NCBI RefSeq assembly: GCF_000012125.1
Contig: NC_007429.1
Location: 620,001 to 684,000, forward strand
DNA: 64,000 nucleotides
Source: Chlamydia trachomatis A/HAR-13
GTDB lineage: Bacteria; Chlamydiota; Chlamydiia; Chlamydiales; Chlamydiaceae
Direction of reading: 5' to 3'
Shown here: positions 53,598 through 63,260 of the stretch, piece after piece
How the letters are laid out: every line of letters starts with the position of its first letter
Numbering within the stretch: position 1 is the first letter of the stretch
Made by a program: the position numbers and the translations under genes
The notes under the pieces: model-generated
Told to the model about the DNA's origin: nothing
Databases searched by the model: none
Seen by the model: the letters and a program-made list of their open reading frames with translations, nothing else

Positions 53598-55478
53598 CTA
53601 TATCGGGAAATGAATATTCGCTGGAATATTCTCTAGCACGACATCTTTTGCTCCCTGTCGAGTGTAATCTCGTAATTCTGGATTCACATAGCGGGTATCT
53701 ACTTTCTTATATGAAATTTCTGGCTCATCTACAGAATATGTAGCGATCGTAGTTTTTAACCAATTCACATCATCTCGTTTCGAAAATTCTGGTTTGTAAT
53801 GAGACCCTCGAAATTCGTTTCTTAATAAAGCTCCTGTCGTGATAGCTAGTGCAAGCTCTAACATAGGTTCCATTTGTCGAACAAAATGAAACGTTTTATT
53901 CGCAAATCGAGAAGAATCGTGTACCGAAACTTTTTTTATTCTTTCTCTAAACTCCTTTAACTTGTGTAGAGTTTCTTCAAGAGCCTTGTTCTCCCTTTTC
54001 ACGGTCACATTACTGACCATGACTCGCGCGATCTCTTCATGCAAAGCAAATGCATTTTCTCCTCCTTGACGAGAGAGAATCTCTCGAGAGATCTCTAGCT
54101 CTTGTTGCAAAGCTTGATTAAGATCTTGTTGGGAATAGATACAACTTCCGAACGATTCCACAAATCGTGCCGCTTCATCTCCTGCGACTAACCCAGCGTA
54201 TAAACACGCTAACAAAGAATTAGCTCCTAAACGATTGGCTCCATGATATTGAAAATCTGACTCGCCACAATTAAAACAACCTGGGATATTCGTCATATGT
54301 CGATAGCGACTATCGCGATCCCTATCGTCACTGGCAGGCCAATCTACCCAGGCGCCTCCCATAGAATAGTGCACCGCAGGAAAAATGCGCATAGGGACTT
54401 TTTTAGGATCTTCACCTGTAAATTTATGATAGATATCTAAAACAGCCTCTAGCTTATTCAGAGTCTCCACAGGTAGATGGGTTACATCTAAAAACACTTC
54501 GTGACGACCATCAATACCCAGACCTGCCTCACATACCTGTAAAATAGCTCGCGCTCCGACATCTCGACTCACTAAATTGCCGTAAGCAGGATACATCTCT
54601 TCTAGAAAATACCAAGGCTTGCCTGTCTCTCCGCAAGGGCGTCGCGAACCATCAGGGAAAATAATCGTTTTGGATGAACACCCAGGCACCCAAACTCTTC
54701 CTCCTTCACCACGAACCGATTCAGAAATCAAACGCAACTTATCTAGTCCAGAAATTGCTGTCGGATGAATTTGAATAAATTCAGGATTCGCATAGTGCAT
54801 GCCTTGCATGAATAATCGACCATTTGCAGCTCCTGTACAGATAGTCGAGTTGGTAGACATTTTAAAAATGACACCCAAACCACCCGTTGCAATAATCACC
54901 GCATCACCTTGTATAACCTCTAAACGGTGATTGAATAAATTCATGACGACAACGCCACAAGCTCTTCCTTCCGTATTGGTAATCAATCGAACAAATTCAT
55001 GATTTTCTCTTTTAATGATCTTCCCTTGACATTCACGACGACGTACCTGCTCATCCATGGTGTACATTAACTGCTGCCCTGTGGACGCTCCACAAAAGAC
55101 TGTGCGATGATAGAGAGTCCCTCCGAAACGCCGCACATCGAGGTTTCCATCTGCATCACGGTTAAATGGACACCCGAACCTATCCAGCATATGAATAATG
55201 CGTGGAGCGGTTAAACACATTTCCAATACAGGAGGCTGATCTGCTAAAAAATCCCCTCCTTTTATCGTATCGTAAGCATGAATGTATGGGGAATCATTTT
55301 CTCCTTTGAGATTCAAGGCTGCATTAATTCCTCCCTGTGCACATACAGAATGCGATCGCTTGACCTTAGTTAAAGAGAACAGCTCTACTAAAATACCACG
55401 ATCTGCGAGTTGCATAGCGGCAGATAGCCCAGCAAGTCCTCCTCCAATGATAATGACTCGACAACGCTGATTCATCAT
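53598..55478 (-). CDS. sdhA: Succinate dehydrogenase flavoprotein subunit
   Basis: A protein of 626 residues, intact. The FAD fold G-G-G-L-A-G (12-17), the flavin-linking histidine H43 in R-S-H-S-V-C-A-Q-G-G, H-P-T-A, G-E-G-G-R and the C-terminal R-x-G-A region are present. It oxidises succinate to fumarate as part of membrane complex II. The ATG at 55478 overlaps the sdhC stop (ATGA). Longer in-frame starts run into sdhC and are rejected. With both partners broken it may be an orphan subunit now. Confidence 0.92.
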   Translation of the reverse strand: MMNQRCRVIIIGGGLAGLSAAMQLADRGILVELFSLTKVKRSHSVCAQGGINAALNLKGENDSPYIHAYDTIKGGDFLADQPPVLEMCLTAPRIIHMLDRFGCPFNRDADGNLDVRRFGGTLYHRTVFCGASTGQQLMYTMDEQVRRRECQGKIIKRENHEFVRLITNTEGRACGVVVMNLFNHRLEVIQGDAVIIATGGLGVIFKMSTNSTICTGAANGRLFMQGMHYANPEFIQIHPTAISGLDKLRLISESVRGEGGRVWVPGCSSKTIIFPDGSRRPCGETGKPWYFLEEMYPAYGNLVSRDVGARAILQVCEAGLGIDGRHEVFLDVTHLPVETLNKLEAVLDIYHKFTGEDPKKVPMRIFPAVHYSMGGAWVDWPASDDRDRDSRYRHMTNIPGCFNCGESDFQYHGANRLGANSLLACLYAGLVAGDEAARFVESFGSCIYSQQDLNQALQQELEISREILSRQGGENAFALHEEIARVMVSNVTVKRENKALEETLHKLKEFRERIKKVSVHDSSRFANKTFHFVRQMEPMLELALAITTGALLRNEFRGSHYKPEFSKRDDVNWLKTTIATYSVDEPEISYKKVDTRYVNPELRDYTRQGAKDVVLENIPANIHFPI

Positions 55479-56336
55479 AACAAATACATATTCCAAATTA
55501 CGCTGATACCCATAGCCATCACAACACACATCCCTACGTAACATAAGATCTGACATAATCGGAGATAGCGCGAAGAGATAATGATTCCCCATCGCGAGAC
55601 AAACGTCCATACTCCATTAAACCCATGGAAAACAGCAGCTATAACAAAAAGCGTATAGAAAATTGCCATCCATAAAGATCCTAGAGCATTTCTTACTGCA
55701 TAGAGAAAAGCTTTCCCTGCTTCTGGAGTAAAAATGTACGACTTGTGTGATGCAAATAAAGCTCGGTCTTTTTCTTGTAAAAACTGCTCCGTAATTTGAG
55801 GTCCTCCCTCAGCAAATGGAACATTCATAATGAAGAAGCCTGTTATTCCCTGTACAACAGAGGGATATCGAGCCGCATCAAAAGAAACAGCATAAAAAGT
55901 CTTTCCTTGGATTGTAACCTGAATAGGATACAAGACAAATCGAAACTGGATTACATGAAAAGCCAGCCCGGCTAATAAAATCCATGCCGTCATTCTCTGT
56001 AGAGTATATGCCAGATTCCTCCCGTAACGTAGGTGTTCTTCCATCTGAAGAGAAAAAATTCTCTCTCCCTCAAAGAAGATAGCTAAATCCGATGATGGAA
56101 TGAATACCAAGCGGAAGAGCTAAACAGGTAATCTCAATTACCTTTAGACCAGGAATTTTGTGAAACAGATTCACTAAGGTAATGAACCCTTGGCTTTTAG
56201 CTAAGAAAGAAGAGGCTAAGATATTTGTAAGGAGATGTTCACACAAAAATAAAGTAAACACACATCCCGATACGGAATGAATACATCATATAATGAAACG
56301 AATGTAAGAAGATTTTTGTACTATCTCCCTCCTCAT
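55475..56336 (-). pseudogene. sdhC: Succinate dehydrogenase cytochrome b558 subunit, with stop codon and frameshift
   Basis: The original start is ATG 56336 with AAGGAGG 7 nt upstream. The frame reads M-R-R-E-I-V-Q-K, then TGA at codon 17 (56286-56288) exactly where the conserved R of the R-x-H-S-x-x-G motif is expected (stop-C-I-H-S-V-S-G). It continues through the first two membrane segments to a second TGA at 56070-56072. From there the coding sequence resumes in another frame (E-G-E-R-I-F-S ... L-R-Y-G-R-N-L-A-Y) to the end at 55475. Removing one T from the TTT run at 56072-56074 restores one frame of 286 residues. The total of 862 nt is one more than a multiple of three, matching a +1 insertion. 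Confidence 0.85.
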
Positions 56337-56482
56337 ATGAACGCCTCCTTATTCGCTGTCCCTCATGGTTCCTGCCCTTCCATAAAGAGCCCTCCTCAAA
56401 CATCATGATGAACAGCGCACTTAATCGCGACGTTAACAAACAGCAGCTATATCCCTCAACTGAAAGGCTTCCATCCCTAATT

Positions 56483-57274
56483 CTAGGAACCTCGTAACCA
56501 ACGTTGCACATTTGTACTAACAGCGTCTTGCAATTCATAAACAGAAATGCCTTTTATCTCAGCAATACGCGCTAAGGTATGCACAATATTTGCTGGTTCG
56601 TTTCTCTTACCTCGTAAAGGTGTAGGAGCTAGGTAAGGAGCGTCTGTTTCCACTAATAATCTCTCTAAAGAAATCTTCTCTACAAGATCCTGCAAGCTTT
56701 TAGCATTTTTAAAAGTCACAATGCCACTAATAGAAATATACCAATCGCGCGCTAATAACTCTGTCGCCTCTTCATAAGTCCCTGTAAAACAATGCAACAT
56801 ACCAGGTTTAGCTTGCTGATCCACTCGATATACATGATCTAGGATGTGGAAAAAATCTTCGAAAGCTCCTCGGCAATGCACAACGAGAGGGAGTTCGTGC
56901 TGCAAAGCTAGTTGTAAATAACGACAAAGAACTTCTTTTTGTCGCTCTTGTTCAGAGGCTTGCACAGCAAATAAATAATCTAATCCAACTTCTCCAATAG
57001 CAGCGAGTTTCCCACCTTCTGCAGCACGACAAAATTCTTGAAAATCTTCCTCTATATCATCCTGCGCATCCTGGGGAGGAGTCCCAGCAACATGATAAAA
57101 CATCCAATCAGGATAGGCTTCTGCATAAGCAAAAGACCGTAACAACTCAGCTTTTGTAGTCGTTACATTAACTACCCTAGTCACTCCTGCAGTTTTGCCT
57201 CGTAAAACGACATCTCCAAAATCCTCTATAAACTCTTCGGATGAAAGATGTACATGTGCGTCGACTATCTCCAT
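56483..57274 (-). CDS. tatD: TatD-family metal-dependent hydrolase/DNase
   Basis: A protein of 263 residues with a TIM-barrel amidohydrolase fold. The N-terminal metal site is D-A-H7-V-H9-L; E-V-G-L-D-Y, V-V-H-C-R-G, L-H-C-F-T-G and E-T-D-A-P-Y follow in family order. TatD proteins are 3'-5' exonucleases. The ATG at 57274 has GAGG 5 nt upstream; an in-frame TTG at 57301 is less likely. It may be co-transcribed with the sdh genes downstream. Confidence 0.9.
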   Translation of the reverse strand: MEIVDAHVHLSSEEFIEDFGDVVLRGKTAGVTRVVNVTTTKAELLRSFAYAEAYPDWMFYHVAGTPPQDAQDDIEEDFQEFCRAAEGGKLAAIGEVGLDYLFAVQASEQERQKEVLCRYLQLALQHELPLVVHCRGAFEDFFHILDHVYRVDQQAKPGMLHCFTGTYEEATELLARDWYISISGIVTFKNAKSLQDLVEKISLERLLVETDAPYLAPTPLRGKRNEPANIVHTLARIAEIKGISVYELQDAVSTNVQRWLRGS

Positions 57275-57358
57275 ACTTCCCTCATAATCAATCTTTCTCA
57301 ATCAAAGATCATGAAGGAAGAAGCCCTTTTAGCGGAAAATGTTTCTACTTGAATCGTT

Positions 57359-59443
57359 CTACTGAGAAAAAACCATCTCTTCCAAAGCAGATTGCGATAA
57401 TCTTTCTGGAAGAATAAGCGGAGCTTTGTTCCCCGCAGGGTAATACACATAAGAAGGTACACTGGCTCGGCCTAAACGAGCGAGTTCTTCTGTAATTTTT
57501 GGATCTTTTTTCGTCCAATCTGCTTCTAAAGTAACTACGCCCTTAGCAGCAAAAGCTTGCATATTGGCATGAAGAAGAGGCTTATTGAGTTGACACGTTA
57601 AACACCACTTTGCAGTGAAATTTACAAAAACTGGAATCCCTTTTTCGCGTAAATCAGCTAGCTTTTCGGGAGAAAAAGATTGCCAATCAGAGCTATGTGC
57701 AGGAGGGACGTTCTCATCAAAATAACGGACACCTATAGAGGTAATCACTAAGGAACTTAAAATACAGAAAATGAATACAACGGAAGCAAGAAGCCGCTGA
57801 TTACGCGGAGATACAAGGGTTCCCCATCTCCCTAGAATCCATGCACCTACAGCAGCCAACCACAATCCTACAAGAAGAATAGTTACAGCGGTTGCACTCG
57901 TCTCTACCCCAAAAATCCAGATAAGCCAAGTTGCAGTAGCAAGCAACATAAACCCAGTCAACTGTTTAAACGTACTCATCCAAGGACCAGGTTTAGGTAA
58001 AATGGCTAGCATCTTCGGAAAAGAAGCAAATAATAGATAGGGACTTGCCATTCCTAATCCTATAGCAGTAAAAATTGCCAGCTGCTTAACAAAAGACACT
58101 GCCATAACTAATCCAAATACAGAGCCAAGAAAAGGCCCAGTGCAAGGAGTTGTAACCAGGGTAGTCAACATCCCATTGAAAAAAGCTCCCCAGATCTGAT
58201 TCTTCCTTACCGATGCCCCTCCCTCTTCTTGCAATTTTTTCCCTAGGCTCAGACAAATTATTCCCATCTCAAAAACGCCTAACGAACTCAGAGCAAATAA
58301 GAAGAAGACAATAATTAAAACGGCAACAAACATGGGTTCTTGAAGCTGGAATCCCCATCCAATATTTTGCCCTAAAACCTTTAACAAAAACGCACAAAAA
58401 GCGAGTCCCCAAAAGCTTACAATAGCCCCTAAAGTAAACCCAATCCCTCCAATCACAGAGGAAGAATGGTGATCTGCCGCCGATTTAATTAAACTAAATA
58501 CTTTCAAAGTAATCAGAGGCAATACACAGGGCATGATGTTTAATAAGATTCCACCAATGAAAGCCATAAGAAGAATAGAGAGAAACCTCCAGCTCAATGC
58601 CGAAAGCTGTTCGACTTGATTCTCTTCTACTTGATACGAAGCGACTACTTTCCCTGCATCATCCTTGAATATAAGAATCCCCGACAACCCAATACCCTTA
58701 GGCATATTTCCTTCAGGATGTTTCAACTTCCATATGTACGTAGTCGCTTGCTCAAGAGGAACCTCTTGAGCATAAGCAAAATCTCGCGTGTTTTCAGCAA
58801 TGAACCATGCCTGGGTTGCCCGATCCGCTTTCCCTGCTGGCACAAGAACATCTAAGCCATCAGGCTGATAAGAAATCTTTATGGCAGCATCCAAAGGTCG
58901 AGGTTGAGCCGCTAACGCACGGGAAAAAGTGAATGTCTCTTTACTATTAGGAATTAACGGCCCCTCATCTATAGGAATCACAAGAACCCTTGACGAAGAA
59001 CCTGGGAGACAAGATGCACCGCAAGACAACCATTCAACTTGCGCTTTTATCTCCAATGGACGCGTTTCTATCTCTTTAGAAACGCGAATATCCGCAACCA
59101 CCATTGTAGAATGTTTATAACCAAAATAAACAACCCCATCCTCTTCGAAAATCTCTGGAGTCGGCCAATGTTCCTCCAGCAACCTACATCCTGATGGCAA
59201 ATCCCAAGAAATGCGCAAAGGCATTCCAAGCTTCCCTGGATTTTTCCAGTAGATATGCTCTCCTTCTGGAATAGCAATCAATACTCCGATACGAAGCACT
59301 TCTCCTTCAATAGCTTGTTCGCTTTCACTAACAAGTTCTACTGTAGGCGTAGCTCTTCCACTATTTTCTTCTACACCAAAACAAGACGTATAGCTGAACA
59401 GCAAGCAAAGAAAAAATCCATACCATTGCCGAATCATAAACAC
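57359..59443 (-). CDS. dsbD: Thiol:disulfide interchange protein DsbD
   Basis: A protein of 694 residues in three parts: a periplasmic N-terminal domain with a Cys pair (W-L-S-C-G-A-S-C), a membrane domain of about eight helices (about 280-590) with the conserved N-I-M-P-C-V-L-P and T-T-P-C-T-G-P-F cysteines, and a C-terminal thioredoxin domain with C614-L-T-C617. It moves electrons from the cytoplasm to periplasmic disulfides, important for the cysteine-crosslinked chlamydial envelope. Start GTG 59443 (GGAG 8 nt upstream) or ATG 59437. Confidence 0.92.
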   Translation of the reverse strand: MFMIRQWYGFFLCLLFSYTSCFGVEENSGRATPTVELVSESEQAIEGEVLRIGVLIAIPEGEHIYWKNPGKLGMPLRISWDLPSGCRLLEEHWPTPEIFEEDGVVYFGYKHSTMVVADIRVSKEIETRPLEIKAQVEWLSCGASCLPGSSSRVLVIPIDEGPLIPNSKETFTFSRALAAQPRPLDAAIKISYQPDGLDVLVPAGKADRATQAWFIAENTRDFAYAQEVPLEQATTYIWKLKHPEGNMPKGIGLSGILIFKDDAGKVVASYQVEENQVEQLSALSWRFLSILLMAFIGGILLNIMPCVLPLITLKVFSLIKSAADHHSSSVIGGIGFTLGAIVSFWGLAFCAFLLKVLGQNIGWGFQLQEPMFVAVLIIVFFLFALSSLGVFEMGIICLSLGKKLQEEGGASVRKNQIWGAFFNGMLTTLVTTPCTGPFLGSVFGLVMAVSFVKQLAIFTAIGLGMASPYLLFASFPKMLAILPKPGPWMSTFKQLTGFMLLATATWLIWIFGVETSATAVTILLVGLWLAAVGAWILGRWGTLVSPRNQRLLASVVFIFCILSSLVITSIGVRYFDENVPPAHSSDWQSFSPEKLADLREKGIPVFVNFTAKWCLTCQLNKPLLHANMQAFAAKGVVTLEADWTKKDPKITEELARLGRASVPSYVYYPAGNKAPLILPERLSQSALEEMVFSQ

Positions 59444-59526
59444 AACACTCTCTCCGGTTTAGCAAATCATCAAACAACAGAAGAGTTGTTTTTGTTTTTG
59501 CAATTCATTACATACCAAAAAGGATC

Positions 59527-59555
59527 TTGGTTCTATACAAGAAATTTGTTAGGAT
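59527..59555 (+). promoter_or_regulatory. Promoter of the tol-pal operon, TTGGTT-17-TAGGAT
   Basis: TTGGTT (59527-59532) and TAGGAT (59550-59555) with a 17-nt spacer, 34 nt before the tolQ ATG. Confidence 0.55.
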
Positions 59556-59589
59556 CGTCTAGGAACTCGTTGGTTAGGTCTACGTCCTT

Positions 59590-60288
59590 ATGTTCCAACT
59601 CGCAAATAATCCCATCATTCAGTCCTTTCAAGAAGCCGATCTTTTTGGAAAGGTCATTTTCTTTTCGCTGTTCGCTCTTTCGATATGTACATGGACAGTC
59701 CTTCATCAGAAACTCTCCATTCAAAAGAAATTTCTAAAATCAGGGAAATCTTTAAAAGAGTTTTTAATAAAAAATCGTCATTCTCCTCTCTCCTTAGATA
59801 TTCATCCTGAATCCACGCCTTTTACAGACCTCTATTTTACTATCAAACGTGGAACCCTGGAATTACTAGATAAGAATAGACAGTTGGCTCCAGAACGAAC
59901 TCCTTTGCTTTCCGTGGAAGATATTCAATCGTTGGAAACGCTTTTTAATGCAGTGATGCCGAAATATAGAGCTCTCTTAAATAAAAATAACTTCATTCCA
60001 GCAACGACCATTAGTCTCGCTCCTTTTCTAGGACTATTAGGGACCGTTTGGGGGATTCTATTAGCTTTTGCGCACATTAGTACCGGACAAGCCAATGGGA
60101 CGATCATGATGGAAGGCTTAGCAACAGCATTAGGAACAACTATTGTAGGGCTATTTGTTGCCATCCCCTCACTAGTAGGTTTCAATTATCTACGCGCCCA
60201 CGCCTTCCAAGTCTCTCTGGAAATCGAGCAAACTGCTTTTCTTTTACTTAACTCTATTGAAGTCAAATATCGACAAACTAGCTTATGA
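59590..60288 (+). CDS. tolQ: TolQ/ExbB proton channel subunit
   Basis: A protein of 232 residues with one N-terminal helix (about 19-38) and a pair of helices near 140-162 and 178-200 carrying the family block A-P-F-L-G-L-L-G-T-V-W-G and G-L-A-T-A-L-G-T-T-I-V-G-L. With TolR it forms the proton-driven motor of the Tol-Pal system. The full operon downstream (tolR, TolA-like, tolB, pal) supports TolQ rather than ExbB. It overlaps tolR by 4 nt. Confidence 0.9.
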   Translation: MFQLANNPIIQSFQEADLFGKVIFFSLFALSICTWTVLHQKLSIQKKFLKSGKSLKEFLIKNRHSPLSLDIHPESTPFTDLYFTIKRGTLELLDKNRQLAPERTPLLSVEDIQSLETLFNAVMPKYRALLNKNNFIPATTISLAPFLGLLGTVWGILLAFAHISTGQANGTIMMEGLATALGTTIVGLFVAIPSLVGFNYLRAHAFQVSLEIEQTAFLLLNSIEVKYRQTSL

Positions 60289-60692
60289 AACGCTTCGTTT
60301 ACGAAGATCTAGAAGAAGACCCTAGTGTCAGTCTTACTCCTCTGATCGATATCGTCTTTGTAATTTTGATGGCGTTCATGATCGCCATGCCTCTTATTAA
60401 AATTGATCGTATCTCTTTAGCCACAGGATCTTCCTCACACCAAGCCTTTAAAAAACAAGAGTCTCAGCAAGCTGAAATTAAAGTGTTTCGAAACCATACC
60501 ATTACTCTCAATGACCTTCCTATGTCTCTCCAAGAGTTACGCTCGCAACTAACAGTCATCCATGCGCAACACCCTAATATAGTTCCGCTGCTCTTACAAG
60601 ACGGTGATACAGCTTTCAAACTGTATCAAGAGATCAAATCGACTATCGAAGAAGCCGGATTTCAGGAACTTCATATTGCTTTGAAGAACTAA
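60285..60692 (+). CDS. tolR: TolR/ExbD proton channel subunit
   Basis: A protein of 135 residues with a single membrane helix (about 19-40) containing L-I-D-I-V-F-V-I-L-M; the Asp in this helix is the essential proton carrier. A periplasmic domain follows. It works with TolQ to energise the TolA-like protein. It overlaps tolQ (ATGA) and ends 2 nt before the next gene. Confidence 0.9.
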   Translation: MKRFVYEDLEEDPSVSLTPLIDIVFVILMAFMIAMPLIKIDRISLATGSSSHQAFKKQESQQAEIKVFRNHTITLNDLPMSLQELRSQLTVIHAQHPNIVPLLLQDGDTAFKLYQEIKSTIEEAGFQELHIALKN

Positions 60693-60694
60693 CT

Positions 60695-61402
60695 ATGCCA
60701 AAATTTCAATATGCCCCTTTTCTTTGCACTTCTATAATCATCCATATTGCTCTTGGAGGAATGCTCTTTTTCTCCGCGCCTCAAAAAAAGAAGCCTCGTC
60801 TCTCCCCTTTTAAAGAACGTATCGTCGCCCTACCCCCTGAACCTAAAATCACTACCACTTTACAGACTCCCTCTCCACAACCTATTCGTAAACCGGTAAA
60901 AAACGCTCCAGCTCCCGAGAAAAAAGCTGCAAAACCTCCCGTGATCTCTAACCCTCAAAAATCTCCTCAAAAACCAAACAAAGCGAGTCCTACGCCGCGT
61001 AATGAGACACCAGAGAAAAAACAAGCTACTCTCAAAAAATTAGCTCAACTAGCTAATCAGCTGGCCGAAGAGGCTGAGACACAAGAATCCTACATCGCAC
61101 AATTTTCTTGGCCTGCTCAAGCGCAAGTTCTTACTGAAAACACATCCTATCAGCAAGATGCCTTCTGTGCTTTATTTCAGCAGTACGTGAGTCTTCCTTT
61201 CCCTGGAGAGGTTCGCCTAAAACTAGAATTTTCTAGTGAAGGCGCTCTTCTCCATTGCTCAATCTTATCTACTATTAGCCATGCTGATAAACAACATATC
61301 CTGAACCAAATTCAGAAAATTCCTTTTCAATCTTTCTTTAGCGCATACAAAACCTCGAAAAATATCGTTTTTCATATTAGACTGCAGGGAAATTCTGCTT
61401 GA
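60695..61402 (+). CDS. TolA/TonB-like protein (CT598-type)
   Basis: A protein of 235 residues. A cytoplasmic N-terminus, one membrane helix (about 10-28), a Pro- and Lys-rich linker (30-115), and a globular C-terminal domain (about 145-235) with [13 protein letters not shown], resembling TolA domain III or TonB. Size and layout are those of a short TolA bridging the inner membrane motor and the outer membrane. It is often annotated as hypothetical; the TolA call rests on layout and operon position between tolR and tolB. Confidence 0.75.
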
Positions 61403-62697
61403 TGAAAGGCTCCGTTGTGTTTCTCCGTTCTCTTCTCTGTCTACTTTGTCTTCTCCCTTCCACTCTCCACTGTGAAGATTTGGAAATTCATGTACGATCG
61501 GAAAGCTCTCTCCTTCCAATCGCAGTCTCTTTGCTCTCATCACCAAAAGACTCTCGTCAAGCTTCCTATCTTGCATCCCTCCGAGACTTATTTGCTCGCG
61601 ATTTGGCTTTAGGAGACCTGTTGGCGCCTACAAAAGAGCTGGCTCCGCAAACGATCTTTATAGAAGCGTCCTATCCAGAACTGATTTTTTCTTTAAAAAA
61701 AGAGGGTAAAGGATCTCAAAAAATTTTCTCTCTAGAGCTCTCTGGAGATCCTTCTAAAGATCATCAAGCGATTCATGAGGCTGCAGATCGCATCCATTTT
61801 CTTCTTACACGCGTTCCTGGAATTAGCTCAGGAAAAATTATTTTTTCCCTATGTGCTACAAACTCTTCCACAGAATTAAAACAAGGGGAACTCTGGTCCG
61901 TTGATTACGATGGACAACATCTTTACCCACTTACCAATGAACATTCCTTATCTGTAACTCCAACCTGGATGCATATCAGTCACATTCCCGCTTATATGTA
62001 TGTTTCCTACAAATTAGGGGTCCCAAAAATCTTTCTGAATACTCTGAACCAGCCTGCAGGGAAAAAAATCCTTGCTATGCAAGGGAATCAGTTTATGCCG
62101 ACTTTCTCTCCTAAAACTAAACTCCTCGCCTTTATTTCTGATAGAGACGGCAATCCTGATCTTTTTGTACAATCATTCTCACTAGCTACCGGAGCAATTG
62201 GCACACCAAAAAAACTCCTAAATGAAGCTTTTGGAACACAAGGAAACCCTTCCTTTAGCCCTGACGGCACCCGTTTAGTTTTTGTTTCTAACAAAGACGG
62301 AACGCCTCGTATTTATCAGATGCAAATCTCTCCCGAACAACATTCTCCTCGCTTACTAACAAAAAAATATCGAAATAGCAGTTGCCCAACATGGTCTCCA
62401 GATGGTAAAAAAATAGCCTTCTGCTCAGTCATTAAAGGTGTCCGTCAGATTTGTGTGTATGATCTGGCTTCAGGAAGAGATGAGCAATTAACTACATCTA
62501 CTGAACATAAAGAAAGCCCTTCTTGGGCTGCGGATAGTAACCACCTTGTTTATAGTGCCGGATCTTCCAATACATCCGAACTATTCCTGCTGAGCCTAAT
62601 TACCAAAAAAAGTAGGAAAATTGTTATAGGATCAGGAGAGAAACGTTTCCCATGCTGGGGAGCATTTCCTTCACAACATATAAAGAAAACCTCATGA
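61402..62697 (+). CDS. tolB: Tol-Pal system beta-propeller protein TolB
   Basis: A protein of 431 residues with a signal peptide (1-22), an N-terminal domain, and WD40-like beta-propeller repeats (about 190-425) with recurrent F-S-P-D-G, W-S-P-D-G-K-K and S-D-R-D-G-N-P-D motifs. It sits in the periplasm and binds Pal. The start overlaps the previous stop (TGATG), and the end overlaps pal (ATGA). Confidence 0.92.
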
Positions 62698-63260
62698 GAA
62701 AGACTATTTTTAAAGCGTTTAATTTATTATTCTCCCTTCTTTTTCTTTCTTCATGCTCTTATCCTTGCAGAGATTGGGAATGCCATGGTTGCGACTCCGC
62801 AAGACCTCGTAAATCCTCTTTTGGATTCGTACCTTTCTACTCCGATGAAGAAATTCAACAAGCTTTTGTTGAAGATTTTGATTCCAAAGAAGAGCAGCTG
62901 TACAAAACGAGCGCACAGAGTACCTCTTTCCGAAATATCACTTTCGCTACAGATAGTTATTCTATTAAAGGAGAGGATAACCTCACGATTCTTGCAAGCT
63001 TAGTTCGTCATTTGCATAAATCTCCTAAAGCTACGCTATATATAGAGGGCCATACAGATGAACGTGGAGCTGCAGCTTATAACCTAGCTTTAGGAGCTCG
63101 TCGTGCGAATGCTGTAAAACAATACCTCATCAAACAGGGAATCGCTGCAGACCGCTTATTCACTATTTCTTACGGAAAAGAACATCCTGTTCATCCAGGC
63201 CATAATGAATTAGCTTGGCAACAAAATCGTCGTACTGAATTTAAGATCCATGCTCGCTAA
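62694..63260 (+). CDS. pal: Peptidoglycan-associated lipoprotein Pal
   Basis: A protein of 188 residues with lipobox L-S-S-C21 and a C-terminal OmpA-like domain (about 85-188) carrying [15 protein letters not shown] and the N-R-R-T-E-F end motif that bind peptidoglycan. It anchors the outer membrane to the sparse chlamydial cell wall. ATG at 62694 gives the lipoprotein signal; an in-frame extension upstream lies inside tolB. It overlaps the following gene by 11 nt. Confidence 0.93.

Noticed and set aside
55479..55610. Longer start for sdhA
   Set aside because: The extra residues are sdhC coding sequence in another frame; ATG 55478 overlaps the sdhC stop in the usual ATGA manner.
56239..56538. 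99-codon minus-strand frame upstream of sdhC
   Set aside because: It runs in a different frame through the sdhC start and the tatD end and has no ribosome-binding site or recognisable content.
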